Assembly: GCA_015680905.1 (NCBI GenBank)
Contig: CM027381.1
Coordinates: forward strand, 15,973,501-16,037,500
Source: Coptis chinensis
Lineage: Eukaryota; Streptophyta; Magnoliopsida; Ranunculales; Ranunculaceae
Length of the DNA stretch: 64,000 bases
Direction of reading: 5' to 3'
Shown here: positions 48,299-62,825 of the stretch, one piece after another
How the letters are laid out: the number at the start of each line of letters is the position of its first letter
Position numbering within the stretch: position 1 is the stretch's first letter
Notes under the pieces: generated by a model
Told to the model about the DNA's origin: nothing
Database searches by the model: none
What the model saw: the letters and a program-made list of their open reading frames with translations, nothing else
Translations under genes and position numbers: made by a program

Positions 48299-48780
48299 TC
48301 AATTGAAGTCTTCGTTAGTAAACTCAGCCGGAACCCCAGTTGAAAAGTCAATCCAAGCAACATCATTTGTCGCATTAGGGCAGGTTGCTCTGTTATATCC
48401 AAGGGCACAACAACAGTTGCACCTTCTCCTTTGCACTAGTACACCCTCCCTTTTAGAACGTTTCCTCTTTTTTTGGGGCCTGCCAGGCATTACCTCATCT
48501 GTGGGAGGACGAACCATGATGTTGTAACTTCCCCAATGCCATTGTTCTTTGCCCTTCATCGGTGTCCAATTCTCTTGATAGGTATCCATCATCGTTTCCT
48601 TTGAGTAGCACGGCAGGCAGAAGTCATAGACACAGAACCAACCATCGCCAATGGCCTTCATAACATGGCTGCAAGGAATACCAACTTGTTGAAAAAAACC
48701 ACATATACAACATTTATTGAGTAGGTCAACTGTATCCGTGCACCCTACGCTAGTAACCGAGTATACGTACTCACTAGCCC
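48299..48780 (-). pseudogene. MULE transposase, SWIM zinc finger and C-terminus
   Basis: Minus strand. The SWIM motif CxC...CxH reads CICGFFQQVGIPCSH (about 48708-48664), the DNA-binding finger at the end of MuDR-type transposases. It is followed by a Lys/Arg cluster (PGRPQKKRKRSKREG) and a zinc-knuckle-like CNCCCALGYNRATC, then the stop at 48301-48299. The SWIM frame is reached from the upstream block only after a frame shift at about 48785. Confidence 0.85.
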
Positions 48781-49645
48781 TTATTGAAGGAACGACCGAC
48801 TAACATAACGAGAGGAAATGGTTACATCCTTAGCTGATTTCGTCAACTTTGTCTTCAGCTTCGAAGCCATGACCCGATAGTCATAAAAGTGCCTCATAAT
48901 GTTCATTCGAATACCATTTAGCTGATATGTAATTGGTATAGCTCGCTCAGGCATAATCATTTTATTCCAACTCTCGATATGATTTGTATAACAAATTCCA
49001 TACCTTCTCATTTCAGCATATGCAAATGACCACTGTTCCTTAGGAATCTTTATTATTTTTGCGTAACCTTTACTATTACTACACCAAATGCGACACATGA
49101 TTCTCACAAAGTTAGCTTTATGCCTTTATCATAAGTTTCTGTTGCGGCCTTAACTCTCCTTTCGATGTCTTCTTTGCTGACATTGTTAGAGATATGTTGT
49201 GCACAAAAGCAATGGTACGCATTTGGAAGGATTTTGGGTACTGCCTGGAGAATGCTGGTATGTCTATCTGATAATAGAACAAACTTATCTGTAGGACCAA
49301 CTACAACATCTCTGAGTTTTTGAAGAAACCAATCCCAATGTTCATTATTCTCTTTTGGGGCCACACCAACTGCAATTGGAAAGCAATGACTATCTCCATC
49401 AACAAAAGAGCAATTAGGATGACAGACTTGTATCTACCCTTCATAAACGTTCCATCGATCATAATCAATGGACGAAGGCACCTTCTGTAGGCACGAACAA
49501 TTACGTCATAGCTCAAAAACAAACATTTAAACTTGTGCTCGCTTGTTGTTATTATATCATTGTGGCAATCTGGATCAATTTTCTTCAGTTCTTTAAAATA
49601 AATTGGCAGCATCTGGTATGATTGACTGAAGCTGCCCCTTATCTA
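48781..49645 (-). pseudogene. MULE transposase, DDE catalytic domain
   Basis: Cuts and rejoins the element ends. Minus strand, after an acceptor-like TAG at about 49645. The first Asp is in PLIMIDGTFMKGRYKS (about 49470). A one-base shift near 49408 is followed by NEHWDWFLQKLRD and the second Asp in FVLLSDRHTSILQAVPKI (about 49280). C2H2-type residues follow in YHCFCAQHI. After another shift (about 49105) come WSFAYAEMRRYGICYTNHIES with the likely catalytic Glu. So all three catalytic residues exist, but in three frames. Confidence 0.85.
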
Positions 49646-49909
49646 CATCGAAACAAAATATACCATCTTAGGTTACATATGCCTAACAGTTACTTATTTA
49701 TTGGCTGACAGTTACACGTCATTTAGCTTTCCTAACAGTTACACGCCATGACAGATACAAGTTAATCGAAAAAATGATACATGTTCTTCATAACATACTA
49801 TAAAGAATAATTCGGTGTACAACTAGATGTTCTTCATAGTATACCCTAAACCCAGAATTGTACTAAGACGTTACATATTGCTACTAGTTATCCTCATAGT
49901 TGCTGACAG

Positions 49910-50312
49910 TTGCCCTCTACGCAACTTTATATGTCACATCAATTTGTTGTGCCTGTTTCACCTCCAACTGAAGGTTCTTTGCAATCAGTTCTTCATTGTC
50001 CTTAAGCTTGGACATAACAATATCTGAAACCCACTTTACGTCTGCTTGTGAATTTTTTGAAACAGCCTTATCTTGTGCACAAGTGTGTGCATCTCTAAAA
50101 GTTATAACCACCCACATATCAGACCCAATTGCAAGTTTTGCATACAAATGAAATGGACAGTTAGTTGTCTTACACTTGATTACCAACTTTTGGGAGGTAG
50201 TATTGCAACGACGTAAATCAAACATGTGTGCAATTGCATAAGATTTCATGTCTTTCACAAAATCATCTCGAGTGGCGTAATGCTGACCTACTTTAGGGGG
50301 TACAAACTTCAA
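49910..50312 (-). pseudogene. MULE transposase, MuDR DNA-binding domain
   Basis: Minus strand, 131 open codons. It contains PPKVGQHYATRDDFVKDMKS, then IKCKTTNCPFHLYAK and FRDAHTCAQD, which is the WRKY-GCM1-like zinc domain (C...C...H...C) that MuDR transposases use for contact with the terminal repeats. The intron to the DDE exon is probably 49646 to about 49917. Confidence 0.85.
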
Positions 50313-50508
50313 CCCCTCATTACAAGGATTAACAACCTCACTTTGGTTCGTAGGGGTTTTTGGACTATGAGAACCACATAAAGGATCATATCCTCGATGT
50401 AGGTCTTTAGAATTCAGATCTTTAGCACCAAATACCTAGCATCAACCATTCCCTCCAATTTGAAATTAATCTCACCTTCCCCATCCCCATCATTCACAAC
50501 TGTCATAG

Positions 50509-51031
50509 GTGTGTCCCCCCACAAATACTTTTGACTTCAATTCGGAGTCGACCATATATCACCATCATCACGATCGTATTCTTCAACTTGATCATCATCA
50601 TCATCATCTTCAACTACCACAACTTCACCTGCAACAGCATCTTCATATTCATATTCATTTTGAAATTCAACATCCTCATTACTTCGAGAACTGCCGATTA
50701 TGTTTTCTTGAGGAATGTCAACTTTATCAACTAAATTATTTAGTATTTGAACTTCACCTTCATTTTGAAATTCAACCTCCTCATTACTTCGAGGACTGGA
50801 AATTATGTATTCTTGAGGAATGTCAATTGTATCAACCAAATCATTTAGTATTTGAACTTCATCTTTATTTTGAAATTCAACCTCCTTATTACTTCGAGGA
50901 CTGACAATTATGTATTCTTCAAGAATGTCAGTTGTATCTCCATATGGATTTTGCGAATCAAACTCTTCATAGTCTGGTTGATCAGCATCTTCAACACCAG
51001 TAGGATCACCCTCTGCATTACCATAGGTCAA
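50509..51031 (-). pseudogene. MULE transposase, acidic 35-residue repeats
   Basis: Minus strand, 164 open codons upstream of the DNA-binding domain. About 2.7 copies of a 35-residue acidic unit (each DIxxEYIIxSPRSNxEVEFQ, then QILNxLVD) are followed by a run of Asp (VVVEDDDDDDQVEEYDRDDG). MuDR proteins commonly have an acidic, poorly conserved linker here. The complementary ORF at 50509-50904 is a shadow. Confidence 0.75.
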
Positions 51032-51539
51032 CCATTAGTGCACGGACTATCAGCGACTCAAACTATAATTATCCTCTGTAATGTTTATACGTACTGCTCA
51101 CTTTCAATGACAATTGCAAGAGGTATCCTTTCGTCTATTGATTTGCAACTACCAATTGCACTTGAGCTTCCCTTTGGGAACAAATCTAAAACGGTTACTA
51201 AATGTCTAAATGTGAGTAATTTAACAAGGATATTTACATATTTACAGGTGTACTACATGTTCGCCATCCCTCACCTGCCATGACCTTTTTGAACGTCTCC
51301 AAGCTGTGTGAGACATTTTCAACGACATTTTTATTTTTCACATCTTGCAATTGACGAGTCGCAGTTGAAGGTTGTTCTAGCGGACTGCCTGGGGAACACA
51401 ACGTTTATAACTGTCAGCAACTAAACCATTTACTAGCAAGAACTAAGAATAACTAAAATAAAATTAGTGATTTACCTATTGGTTCGTCCACAAGTTTAAA
51501 TTGATTGAAAGAATATTTATGTCGAGCTAGCATTTTTTC

Positions 51540-52230
51540 TTTCAAAAAAATTATTTTCTTGGAGAATCAGTTATTGGAATTTCTTCATTGAGTTTCTTCC
51601 TCATACAATGTTCTCCACCACTTGATCCAGGACAAGCACTCTTTGGCAGAGAAGGTTTAAATGGCTCACTACAAACTTGTTTCTTCTTCGTACTAGGAAT
51701 TCCATAACTTGATCCAGGATTTGCACTTCTAACCATTTCTTGTTTAAATAGCTCACTACCAACCGGTTTATTCTGCATTCTAGGTTGTCCACCACCTTTT
51801 CTAGGAGTAACACTATCTACTTTAAACAAATTTCAAGATTTAACTTTTTTTGTTCTTCACGCGATGAGGTTGTCCAGGACTTGATCTTCTAATTTGTCCT
51901 GCTCCCATACCACATGGTGTGATAACGATTGCTTCATTGATAACCCAAACTTTCATTGCTTTCGTTGGAGTCTTCTTCTGCTTCTTAATCATGCTCAAGT
52001 AGTCGGTTTCTTCATCGATTCTACAAGGGGACTTGTTCATCAAATACCTAACAGAAAAACCCAATCTCATGCGCGATGACACAGCTTCAACAAGACACAT
52101 GAATCCTTCAAAGGGAGTATCCACATCAAACACTCTCAATTTCACCTCACCCCCTAGATACTTCATCACACCATGCTTGTTAGATTTCATCTCGCCATCA
52201 TAATAAATGAGCATATCGAATGAACCTGCA
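51540..52230 (-). pseudogene. MULE transposase, N-terminal exons
   Basis: Minus strand. After an acceptor-like 'tttttgcag' (about 52228) the exon reads YYDGEMKSNKHG, VKLRVFDVDTPFEGFMCLVE and SPCRIDEETDYLSMI. This matches the N-terminal domain that precedes the acidic linker in MuDR-like proteins (short strands, then 'l..l..dedl..m'). It ends with a basic region (SPGQPHRVKNKKS) at a stop near 51840. 51829-51551 continues in another frame with Lys/Pro/Gly-rich repeats (ANPGSSYGIPSTKKKQ, ACPGSSGGEHCMRKK). About 250 bp of this exon lie inside the terminal repeat. Confidence 0.65.
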
Positions 52231-52992
52231 AAAATACAAAGTTAGCACAATAAAAAGTAGGAGCTTTTAATAAAACGACAATAAAGTTCTTTCATTTATT
52301 GTTCTACATTTATGACATTGTATAAATACCATAACTATAACAACAAAATCAACATGGAAATGGTAAACAACCATGGAAACCTTATAAAAAAAACACTCAC
52401 ATTTCTACATAAAACCACAAAGAAGCAAACCTAAACATAAACCTACGTAGAAACAAAATAACACTAAAGACAACTAAACAAACACCAAAACTGACTATTA
52501 TCGAGGTTTGAGTTGTTTTCAACCATCAAAATCCTTAGAAAAATTGAAAATGAGAAGACAGAGTAAAGGAACAAAAAAGAAGAACCAGAGAAAAAAGTGT
52601 AGCTTTGTAAAAACTTTTTAAGATTGGCACAAAAAATGAGATAAATATTGTCTCGTCTTTGAATTACAAAAACAACAAAAGAGTTGCTTATAGTAGATCC
52701 ATAAGTTGCTAGTTCCTGATTCCCACAATGGCTAAAGTCCGTTTTCATTTTTGCTAGGTTGAAATCCAATAGTCATTAATCGCTAGTACGTATCGCTAAG
52801 AGAATATAATAGATAAATATTACTGTGCATGTCAACATCAGAAGTACAAGAGGAGAGAGAGTGTGTTGCAGAGGAGAGAGTGTTATATGGAAGGGCAAAA
52901 GGGTAAAAAAACTCATTGAAATGTCAAAATTAAAAGGCATGGCCGGTTGGAGCACAATGTGCTTTTATCATGGCCAATTCAGGCAATTACCC
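51972..52992 (-). repeat. Right terminal inverted repeat of MULE
   Basis: Inverted copy of 41544-42460. Includes promoter, leader, a leader intron and a coding exon of the transposase. Confidence 0.9.
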
Positions 52993-53004
52993 TTCATTCA
53001 ATTT

Positions 53005-54308
53005 CATAACCACTCAATTTCATTGAGATGAATACAACCAAGATAAATCGTCCAGATTAAGTTTTGATTTTTGAGTTTGTTTTTTTATTTTTTTAAGTAA
53101 TTAAAACGAATAAAAAATAAATTAAAATAAGTTAAAAAAATAAATTAACAAAAGAAAATAGATAATTAAATCAAAATGCAAAATGCAAAATATACATGTT
53201 GGCCTGCATCAAAATAATAAAACTAAATACACAAAGAAATTATGAAAAGCTATTTTAATATTTGATTCCATGAAAATAACAAAATTCATTTTCCTTGCAA
53301 ACTCATTCCATCAATTGAACAAAACCGAAATTCTATAAATTATGACATCACTAGTAGATAATTATGATGTCATCCCTCTTCCTTCATAATAAAAAATATA
53401 TAAAACATCTCTCGAACAGTATAAACAAGTTAGTAAAACTTCTATAACATTCTTATTAGACAAACAAGTTTGTATTTCTAAGTGTAACTCAGAAGTCAGT
53501 AGTCAGAACACTTATTAGACAAAATATCAACTTTAAAACAAAACGAAAACACTTATATTTGTATTTGATGCGACAATTTTGTTCCTAAACCATCGTTTAC
53601 ACTTCTAGCTTATCTGAATAAGATGCATAAAATCTAGACTTTACCTCTTTGTACTTCACCTCCAAGCAGCCAAGACCAAAGAAGTATCAGTTGTTCTTGT
53701 CCATTTAGTAGAGACAACTGCTTTACCAAATTCGCTACTACCATCTTGTACTTGAAAGTAATCTCCACATTTTACCATTTGCAATGCAATTCAACATATC
53801 AGATCAATCTACAACTGAAACTCAAATTGAAAATCAACAAAATACATAACTTTTTCCAATTTGTGCTTGATTTTCTCAATTTGGAGAAGAGAGAAGAGCA
53901 AATCTAGCTATTCGGTTTGAATTTGGAGGCGTTGGGTTTGGATTTGGAGAAAATAGGAGAGAGAAAACCCTTCGTGAGAGGTATTTAGATATATTTTGGT
54001 GTTTTGATTTTTTTGATTTAAACGTGATCCAACCATTTAATCTTGATCTGATTTGTTTTAATCCAACGGCTGACATTTTGCTGTTTGGATGTTGTCCGAA
54101 ATTTTGTTGTCTACCTAGTATATATATATATGCATTTTGATTTAATTATCTTTTTTTTTTATTAATTTATTTTTTTAACTGATTTTAATTTATTTTTCAT
54201 TCATTTTAATTACTTAAAAAAAATCAAAATAAACAAACTCAAAAATCAAAACTTAATCTGGACGGTTTATCTCGATTGTATTCATCTCAATGAAATTGAG
54301 TGGTTATG
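53005..54308. mobile_element. Non-autonomous TIR element, 1.3 kb
   Basis: The first ~90 bases (CATAACCACTCAATTTCATT...) are the reverse complement of the last ~90 (54215-54308), and looser AT-rich pairing extends to ~200 bp. No transposase. The interior has a small minus-strand ORF (53876-54076) without domain. Flanks share ATTCAA (52996-53001 and 54311-54316), possibly the remains of a 9-bp duplication, so a MULE-type origin is plausible. The MULE's right duplication abuts its left end. Confidence 0.65.
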
Positions 54309-54430
54309 TAATTCAACACGTCAACATCATGGGGGGACAAAGGAGAGAGAATAAAGAGCATTGTTTTGTTTTTGTTTGAAAGACAAAAATGTCCAAAATT
54401 GTATTGAAAAGTCAAAATTAGAAACGGTTA

Positions 54431-54913
54431 GAGCATCTCTAGGTGGACGTATCCGTGGTCGCATTCTTCAAATTTGAAGAAATGCGTCGGAATTTCGAAC
54501 CGTTAAAATATCGGTGCATTCTCTTGTTAATAAAATCACGGAGGTTTGGATGCGGATCGCGGGCGATAATAATAAGAATGTCGCCAGCGCGATCAAATAC
54601 TAATAAGCCCCAAGTTTTTTGACTTTGACTTAACACCACGCCACAAAAAGTTTAGATCGGGCGCGCCACTACTAATGTCGCCTTTTTTTTTTTTTTTTCA
54701 ATTTGATGCGCCCGATTGGGAATGTCGGCGTTTTTTTTTAACTTGGGGGGGACGGTTGTAATGTAATGATGAAATGGATATTGAATCTTAATTCATCGCA
54801 GTGGTCATCTCAATGAATTTTTATATTTATTTAGAGTTGGTCGAAATTTAATATCGGATACGTGGAAGATTCTTCAAATTTGAAGAGTATGCTACCACCA
54901 CCTAGAGATGCTC
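54431..54913. mobile_element. Harbinger-type MITE (483 bp)
   Basis: Terminal inverted repeats GAGCATCTCTAGGTGG / CCACCTAGAGATGCTC, perfect over 16 bases, with a TTA duplication at 54428-54430 and 54914-54916. The GAGCATCTC start and TTA target are typical of PIF/Harbinger MITEs. It has inner repeats 'attcttcaaatttgaag' near both ends. Confidence 0.85.
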
Positions 54914-54916
54914 TTA

Positions 54917-55336
54917 CTACCAATGCCCAAAATATCGGTGATATATCTTATATATTGTCGATATATATCATTTTTTTTTGTACACTGATATAAATATATT
55001 CGATATATCTCAACCGAATATTGAATCTTTTTTTCCGATATATATCGCAATTTCCGATATAATGATATACATCGACCGATATATACTATATATCCAATAT
55101 AAATTGTTGACTTTGACCGATATTATTGACTTTGACCAAATATTGTTGACTTTGACCGATATATTAACAATATTTCCGATATAATCGATGATATTTCTGA
55201 TATAATTGACGATATATATCGACATACAAAAAATTTTGACTGGTGAACAAAAAAATAGATATTTTCTATATTTCCGATATATTTCGGTTTTTAGTTACAT
55301 CGAAATATTCACCAAATTCGATATTTTGAGCCTTGG
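54917..55336. mobile_element. CGATATAT-rich foldback element
   Basis: The ends CCAATGCCCAAAATATCG and CGATATTTTGAGCCTTGG are inverted repeats with few mismatches. TACTA or TTACTA flanks both sides. The interior is dense in 'ccgatatatatc' and 'attgactttgaccgatat' units. No coding sequence. Confidence 0.65.
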
Positions 55337-55339
55337 TTA

Positions 55340-56238
55340 CTACTTGGGACACATTGACAGTTACTATTTAGGAAATTACCCGTTCAAACAATCAAACTTT
55401 AGTTCCACTTGTTAATTTTGGAGTGCTAAACTAAAAACGAGGCCTCAATATCTAAAAACGAGGCCTCAATATTCCCAAAGTTGACTAGTTTCCCAAGTAA
55501 TTTCCTTGTGCAACAAATGCATAGACTTGTTCTATGCACGAATTGCTGCTCAACAAGTTGCTTTGTGGGAGCCACTGGAGTTCACCACTTAACCAATCTG
55601 ATGATATGCCAGATAATGTTAATTCGGCTACCTAAGCATTTGCTTGAAATGTAATACGAAATCTCTTCTTAGGGACACGGTTTTTCAAGACTTGAACATT
55701 TGTACTTAAGAGACGATGAAAATTCCTTAGGAAAAGAACAAAAATAGATTTCACAACAGATATCTGACAGTAGGCCATAAAGAGAAATGCGAGGATGAAA
55801 GAAGACTGCAGAGTTGTTTTTGTTAAAAACTTCTCGTGCTATAGAAGTGTAGAGTTCCCTTCGTTTTCCTGTTGGTGCAAATCCGTATGACAACCTCCAA
55901 TATTTAACACTATAGAACCATACACAGCAAACTGGGCTTGAACTTCAATTACAACAAATATGTCCCGTTAGATGTCATTTTGATTTTCCACTGATTTGGA
56001 TTGAAAAGGCTGTTCAGAAGAAGCTAACAAAAAGTTACATGATTTAAGAATGACTAAATGATTACACTCCATCGAGTTACAACAATTGACTACACAACCG
56101 ATACAAAGAAAAAGAATGCTCTATGAGTAAGTTACATGATTCATGATTATCTGTACCTAATGGCAGCCGATCTATGTCTGTAGTTATCCCTTCAAAGGGT
56201 TGTAAACGTAAATGATGAATGTACAATATCTCTATCAA
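55340..56238. other. 3' flank of the GT47 gene
   Basis: A short direct duplication 'aaaaacgaggcctcaatat' at about 55433-55471. Otherwise no gene recognised; the minus-strand ORF at 55669-55893 has no domain and may be 3' untranslated sequence of the GT47 gene. Confidence 0.4.
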
Positions 56239-59048
56239 TCATCTTCTTTTTAGGTCCCACCAATCAGGAATTTTCAACCTCCGATTTCGATGAATAGAAA
56301 GTTTGGACGCAGGAAGCTTGTGCCTGACCTGTCTCCACAGCATGTTGACAGCATCATCCCTCTTTGGTGGGAACTGGAACTCAAAGTGATGGGAAATGTC
56401 CTTGAGTTTCTTCCACATCTCTATCCATCTATCTTTTTCTATCTTACGGAGCTCTCCAACCATGTAACCCGGTTCGAGTGCTTCTTTTACAGAGAAGAAC
56501 AGAGAGAATTGAGTATAATCAAGCTCATCCTCAAAGGGCAGTTCAATCTTGTCACTCACTATAACAGGAACACAGTGGCTTACAATGGCATCAAAAAGAC
56601 GGCAAGAGGAGGGGGTGTCTCCTGCAGGGTGCAGACAGAACTTCGATGTTCGCATCCCTTCCGAGGACTGGTTTGTCAGGAGGGGAAAAAAAAGTGAGAT
56701 ACGTTGGCAACGTTAAACTAAATAAACGACTGGAAGAAGGCAAGAAGCAAACTTAAACTGTTTGTACGATACAAAGTTCAATACGACTAGAGTAAAAAAA
56801 ATATAATTATGACAAAATACTGAACCTTTAGTTTGGAGTAAATCCTGAGATCTAACACTGCCTTTATGCAAGAGTTATATTACAATGTTGTTATTTCAAG
56901 CTATCATGCGTTTTTGGGTACTGTGAAGCCTAAAAATGTAAACAACAGCCTCTAACCAAAAATCCAATTGCAATATGAAAAGATGTTGTGTGAAGAGAAT
57001 AAAAAAATTGCCATTGTGTGAACTACTTACTGCTTTGATGGTTGCTCCTGATGCGAAGCTTTGTTCATAGTGGACATCATCATAGCCTTCTAATATTTTG
57101 GCCAGCTTCGCACGAACAATTCCTTCCTAATATGTTACAAGGGAATTAATCAGTTCTGGTTCAAAAATCCATAGAAAGAAAAATATGCCTTTGAAAAAAA
57201 TAATAATAATAAAAAGAAAGACTAACATCTTTCCTGACTGTTCTCCCACGGAAAAAGAGAAGTGTGGTACGAGATACATATGGATCAGGAGAGTTGTCAG
57301 CAATAAAAGACTCCACAACATGAACATATGGGGCCACCACATCTTTGTTCAGGCGTGACATACTTTTCGGAAAGCGTCCAAAATCTGCGACAATAAGAAT
57401 GGATGCATTCACCTGATCCCGGAGAAATCTAAAAGCATTTGGGTGATGCATAGGGATGACATGATCTCGACCTTCGGACCTCTGCCAATACTGAGAATTC
57501 CTCAAGAACTCCAGTATGTCGATCTGAAACCAAGCTAGAAATGTTAGAGAGCATTACCAAACAGGTCTATCTACGACAATTAGATACTCAATAGGGCATT
57601 GTAAGAAAATGTTATAGGATTTGACAAGCAACGACACAAATGTTCACACAACAATAACAAACTTTGCTCTGAACCCACCCTCACTCTGATGGGTGAGCAA
57701 TGGCATGTCCATAAGGCCCTTAAAGTGTAAACAAAAGGGACCTCTTAGCTTTGCTAGGCTTTTTTACACCTATCATGCATGACCTAAGGTCCTGCTGATT
57801 TGTACACCTGGAAAATAAAGTGCAACCTGCAAAAGCATGCAGCTGTTTTTAAGGGGTCTTGACAACGACGTGGCATGATGAAAACAGTCTGAAAAACTGA
57901 AGAAACTTATTTTTTGCTATCTCTATATTATTTCACTCTGCTATTAGCTTAAGGTTTAGCCACCTGCAGTTTTTATAGTCAATTCAGTAACTTTCTTTTA
58001 GATAGTAAAAAGTCAGATCAAAATATATATTGGTCGTATTATTGTTGATAGTTCGATTATTGTAATCTGACTGACACCAGAACATACTTCAATAAGACTT
58101 GTGTATCAGGATCAATGTAGATCAGTGAGTTGGACAATAAATAAGAAGCATCATTAGATCCCAAGGCATGAGATGAGTGTTGTTGTTACATAAGCCAAGT
58201 GAAGGTGATTCCACCACCTATCACATCGGAGGATCACTATGAACATGAAGCCAATATGCAGGCCTTGAGTCAGAAACAAAAAAAAAAAAAAAATAAAATG
58301 TACTACTTGTAAGTTTTTAACTTTCTTTTCACTGATAAAAGAGTCAACCAGCTGTCTAATCGAATCGAATTATACCAAAATATTTATCTAATAAAATGAT
58401 CAACTTTGAAAATATATATATACCAACCTGCAATTGGCGATCAATCTCAGTATCAGGATCAGTCATAATATGACCATGAGTATTGAAACTCAAAGAAGAA
58501 AAAAACGGTACATAAAAAACATCAGCCAATTCCGGATCCATCACTCTAACAGCTTCTCTTCCATCCTCATTATTTACCAACAACGACCCCATCATCCAAT
58601 ACTCCACACTATGTTGTTGTTTCAACCCAGAATTCATCGGCCATGTCGGAAAATTTCCACTACTTATCGAAACATTATCTGATATTTCGTGACTTATCAT
58701 TCCGAGATTAAACTTGACTGGTAAATTGTACATGAAAATTTTTAAAGGTGGTGGTGAGTTGTTGCAGAGGGAGGTGGAGGAGGATTTGGACGGTTGAGAT
58801 TGAGTTAGAGGGAATGAAAAGAAATGTGATTTTAGATCAACGGTTGTGATGAAGAGAGAGAGTGGGATTAACAAGAGGAGAAATATTATTATTATTAGTA
58901 GTAATGTTTTTTTTTTTCCATGCATTTTTTCACAAGAAGTTGACAATGTTGTCATGTGTTTCGGAAAAATAAATAATGAAATGAGATGTGTCCTCGATCG
59001 AATATTGTTTATGTCTGTTTTGTTGGTTTGTGTTTTAGTTCGACACAT
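56239..59048 (-). CDS. Exostosin-family (GT47) glycosyltransferase, ARAD-like
   Basis: Probable Golgi type II glycosyltransferase for cell-wall polysaccharides; relatives are annotated as arabinosyltransferase ARAD1-like, though the donor sugar is unproven. Exons on the minus strand: 58428-59048, 57227-57523, 57031-57126 and 56239-56667, all with GT-AG borders and a continuous frame. The most likely start is the ATG at 58955 (449 codons); the ATG at 59048 adds 31 residues and that at 58925 removes 10. A basic stretch then a hydrophobic anchor ([20 protein letters not shown]) lies at residues ~14-35, followed by a Ser/Pro-rich stem. The catalytic region includes [60 protein letters not shown] and the hallmark [19 protein letters not shown] followed by PVIVSD. 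The end is [11 protein letters not shown]. No disabling change seen. It is divergent from RPL17. Confidence 0.9.
57524..58427 (-). other. Intron 1 of the GT47 gene
   Basis: 904 bp, AT-rich, with a poly-A run at about 58275-58293. No inserted element recognised. Confidence 0.8.
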
Positions 59049-59217
59049 AAAAAAGAGTGTCGTGACTAACGGTTAACGAGTAAGTTTACGTGAATGTCCC
59101 TTCGGTAGGCTTAATGGGCCTAATGGGCTCGAAAGGAAATAGCTAAAACCCTAGTTAGGGTTTCTTGCTAAACTTTTTTATTTCTAAACTCTGAAACAGG
59201 CACAAGGAGTAGCAGCA
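59049..59217. promoter_or_regulatory. Shared promoter between GT47 and RPL17
   Basis: Only 169 bp separate the outermost possible start codon of the GT47 gene from the RPL17 ATG (262 bp if the 58955 start is used). It holds two site II motifs, TGGGCC (59115-59120) and TGGGCT (59124-59129), and a back-to-back telo-box AAAACCCTAGTTAGGGTTT (59145-59163). Site II plus telo-box is the known promoter grammar of plant ribosomal protein genes and drives expression in dividing cells. Confidence 0.8.

Positions 59218-62825
<3,608 letters not shown>

Larger units (their letters stand above)
41544..52992. mobile_element. Ulp1-carrying Mutator-like element (MULE), 11.4 kb
   Basis: An 11,449-bp DNA transposon with ~1-kb terminal inverted repeats starting GGGTAATTGCC and perfect 9-bp duplications. 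It carries two convergent genes: a MuDR-type transposase on the minus strand (about 52230-48299) and a Ulp1/C48 cysteine-protease gene on the plus strand (about 43557-47830). The pair of a transposase with a Ulp1-like gene is known from KAONASHI MULEs of Arabidopsis and CUMULE of melon. The element's size, long repeats and gene content fit that class. Both genes now carry stops or frame shifts, so the element is not autonomous as it stands. Confidence 0.9.

Noticed and set aside
50509-50904. His/Gln-rich 131-codon plus-strand ORF
   Set aside because: Antisense of the acidic Asp/Glu repeats of the MULE transposase.
56290-56697. 135-codon plus-strand ORF
   Set aside because: Antisense of the last GT47 exon, which carries the family's signature motifs and correct splice sites on the minus strand.
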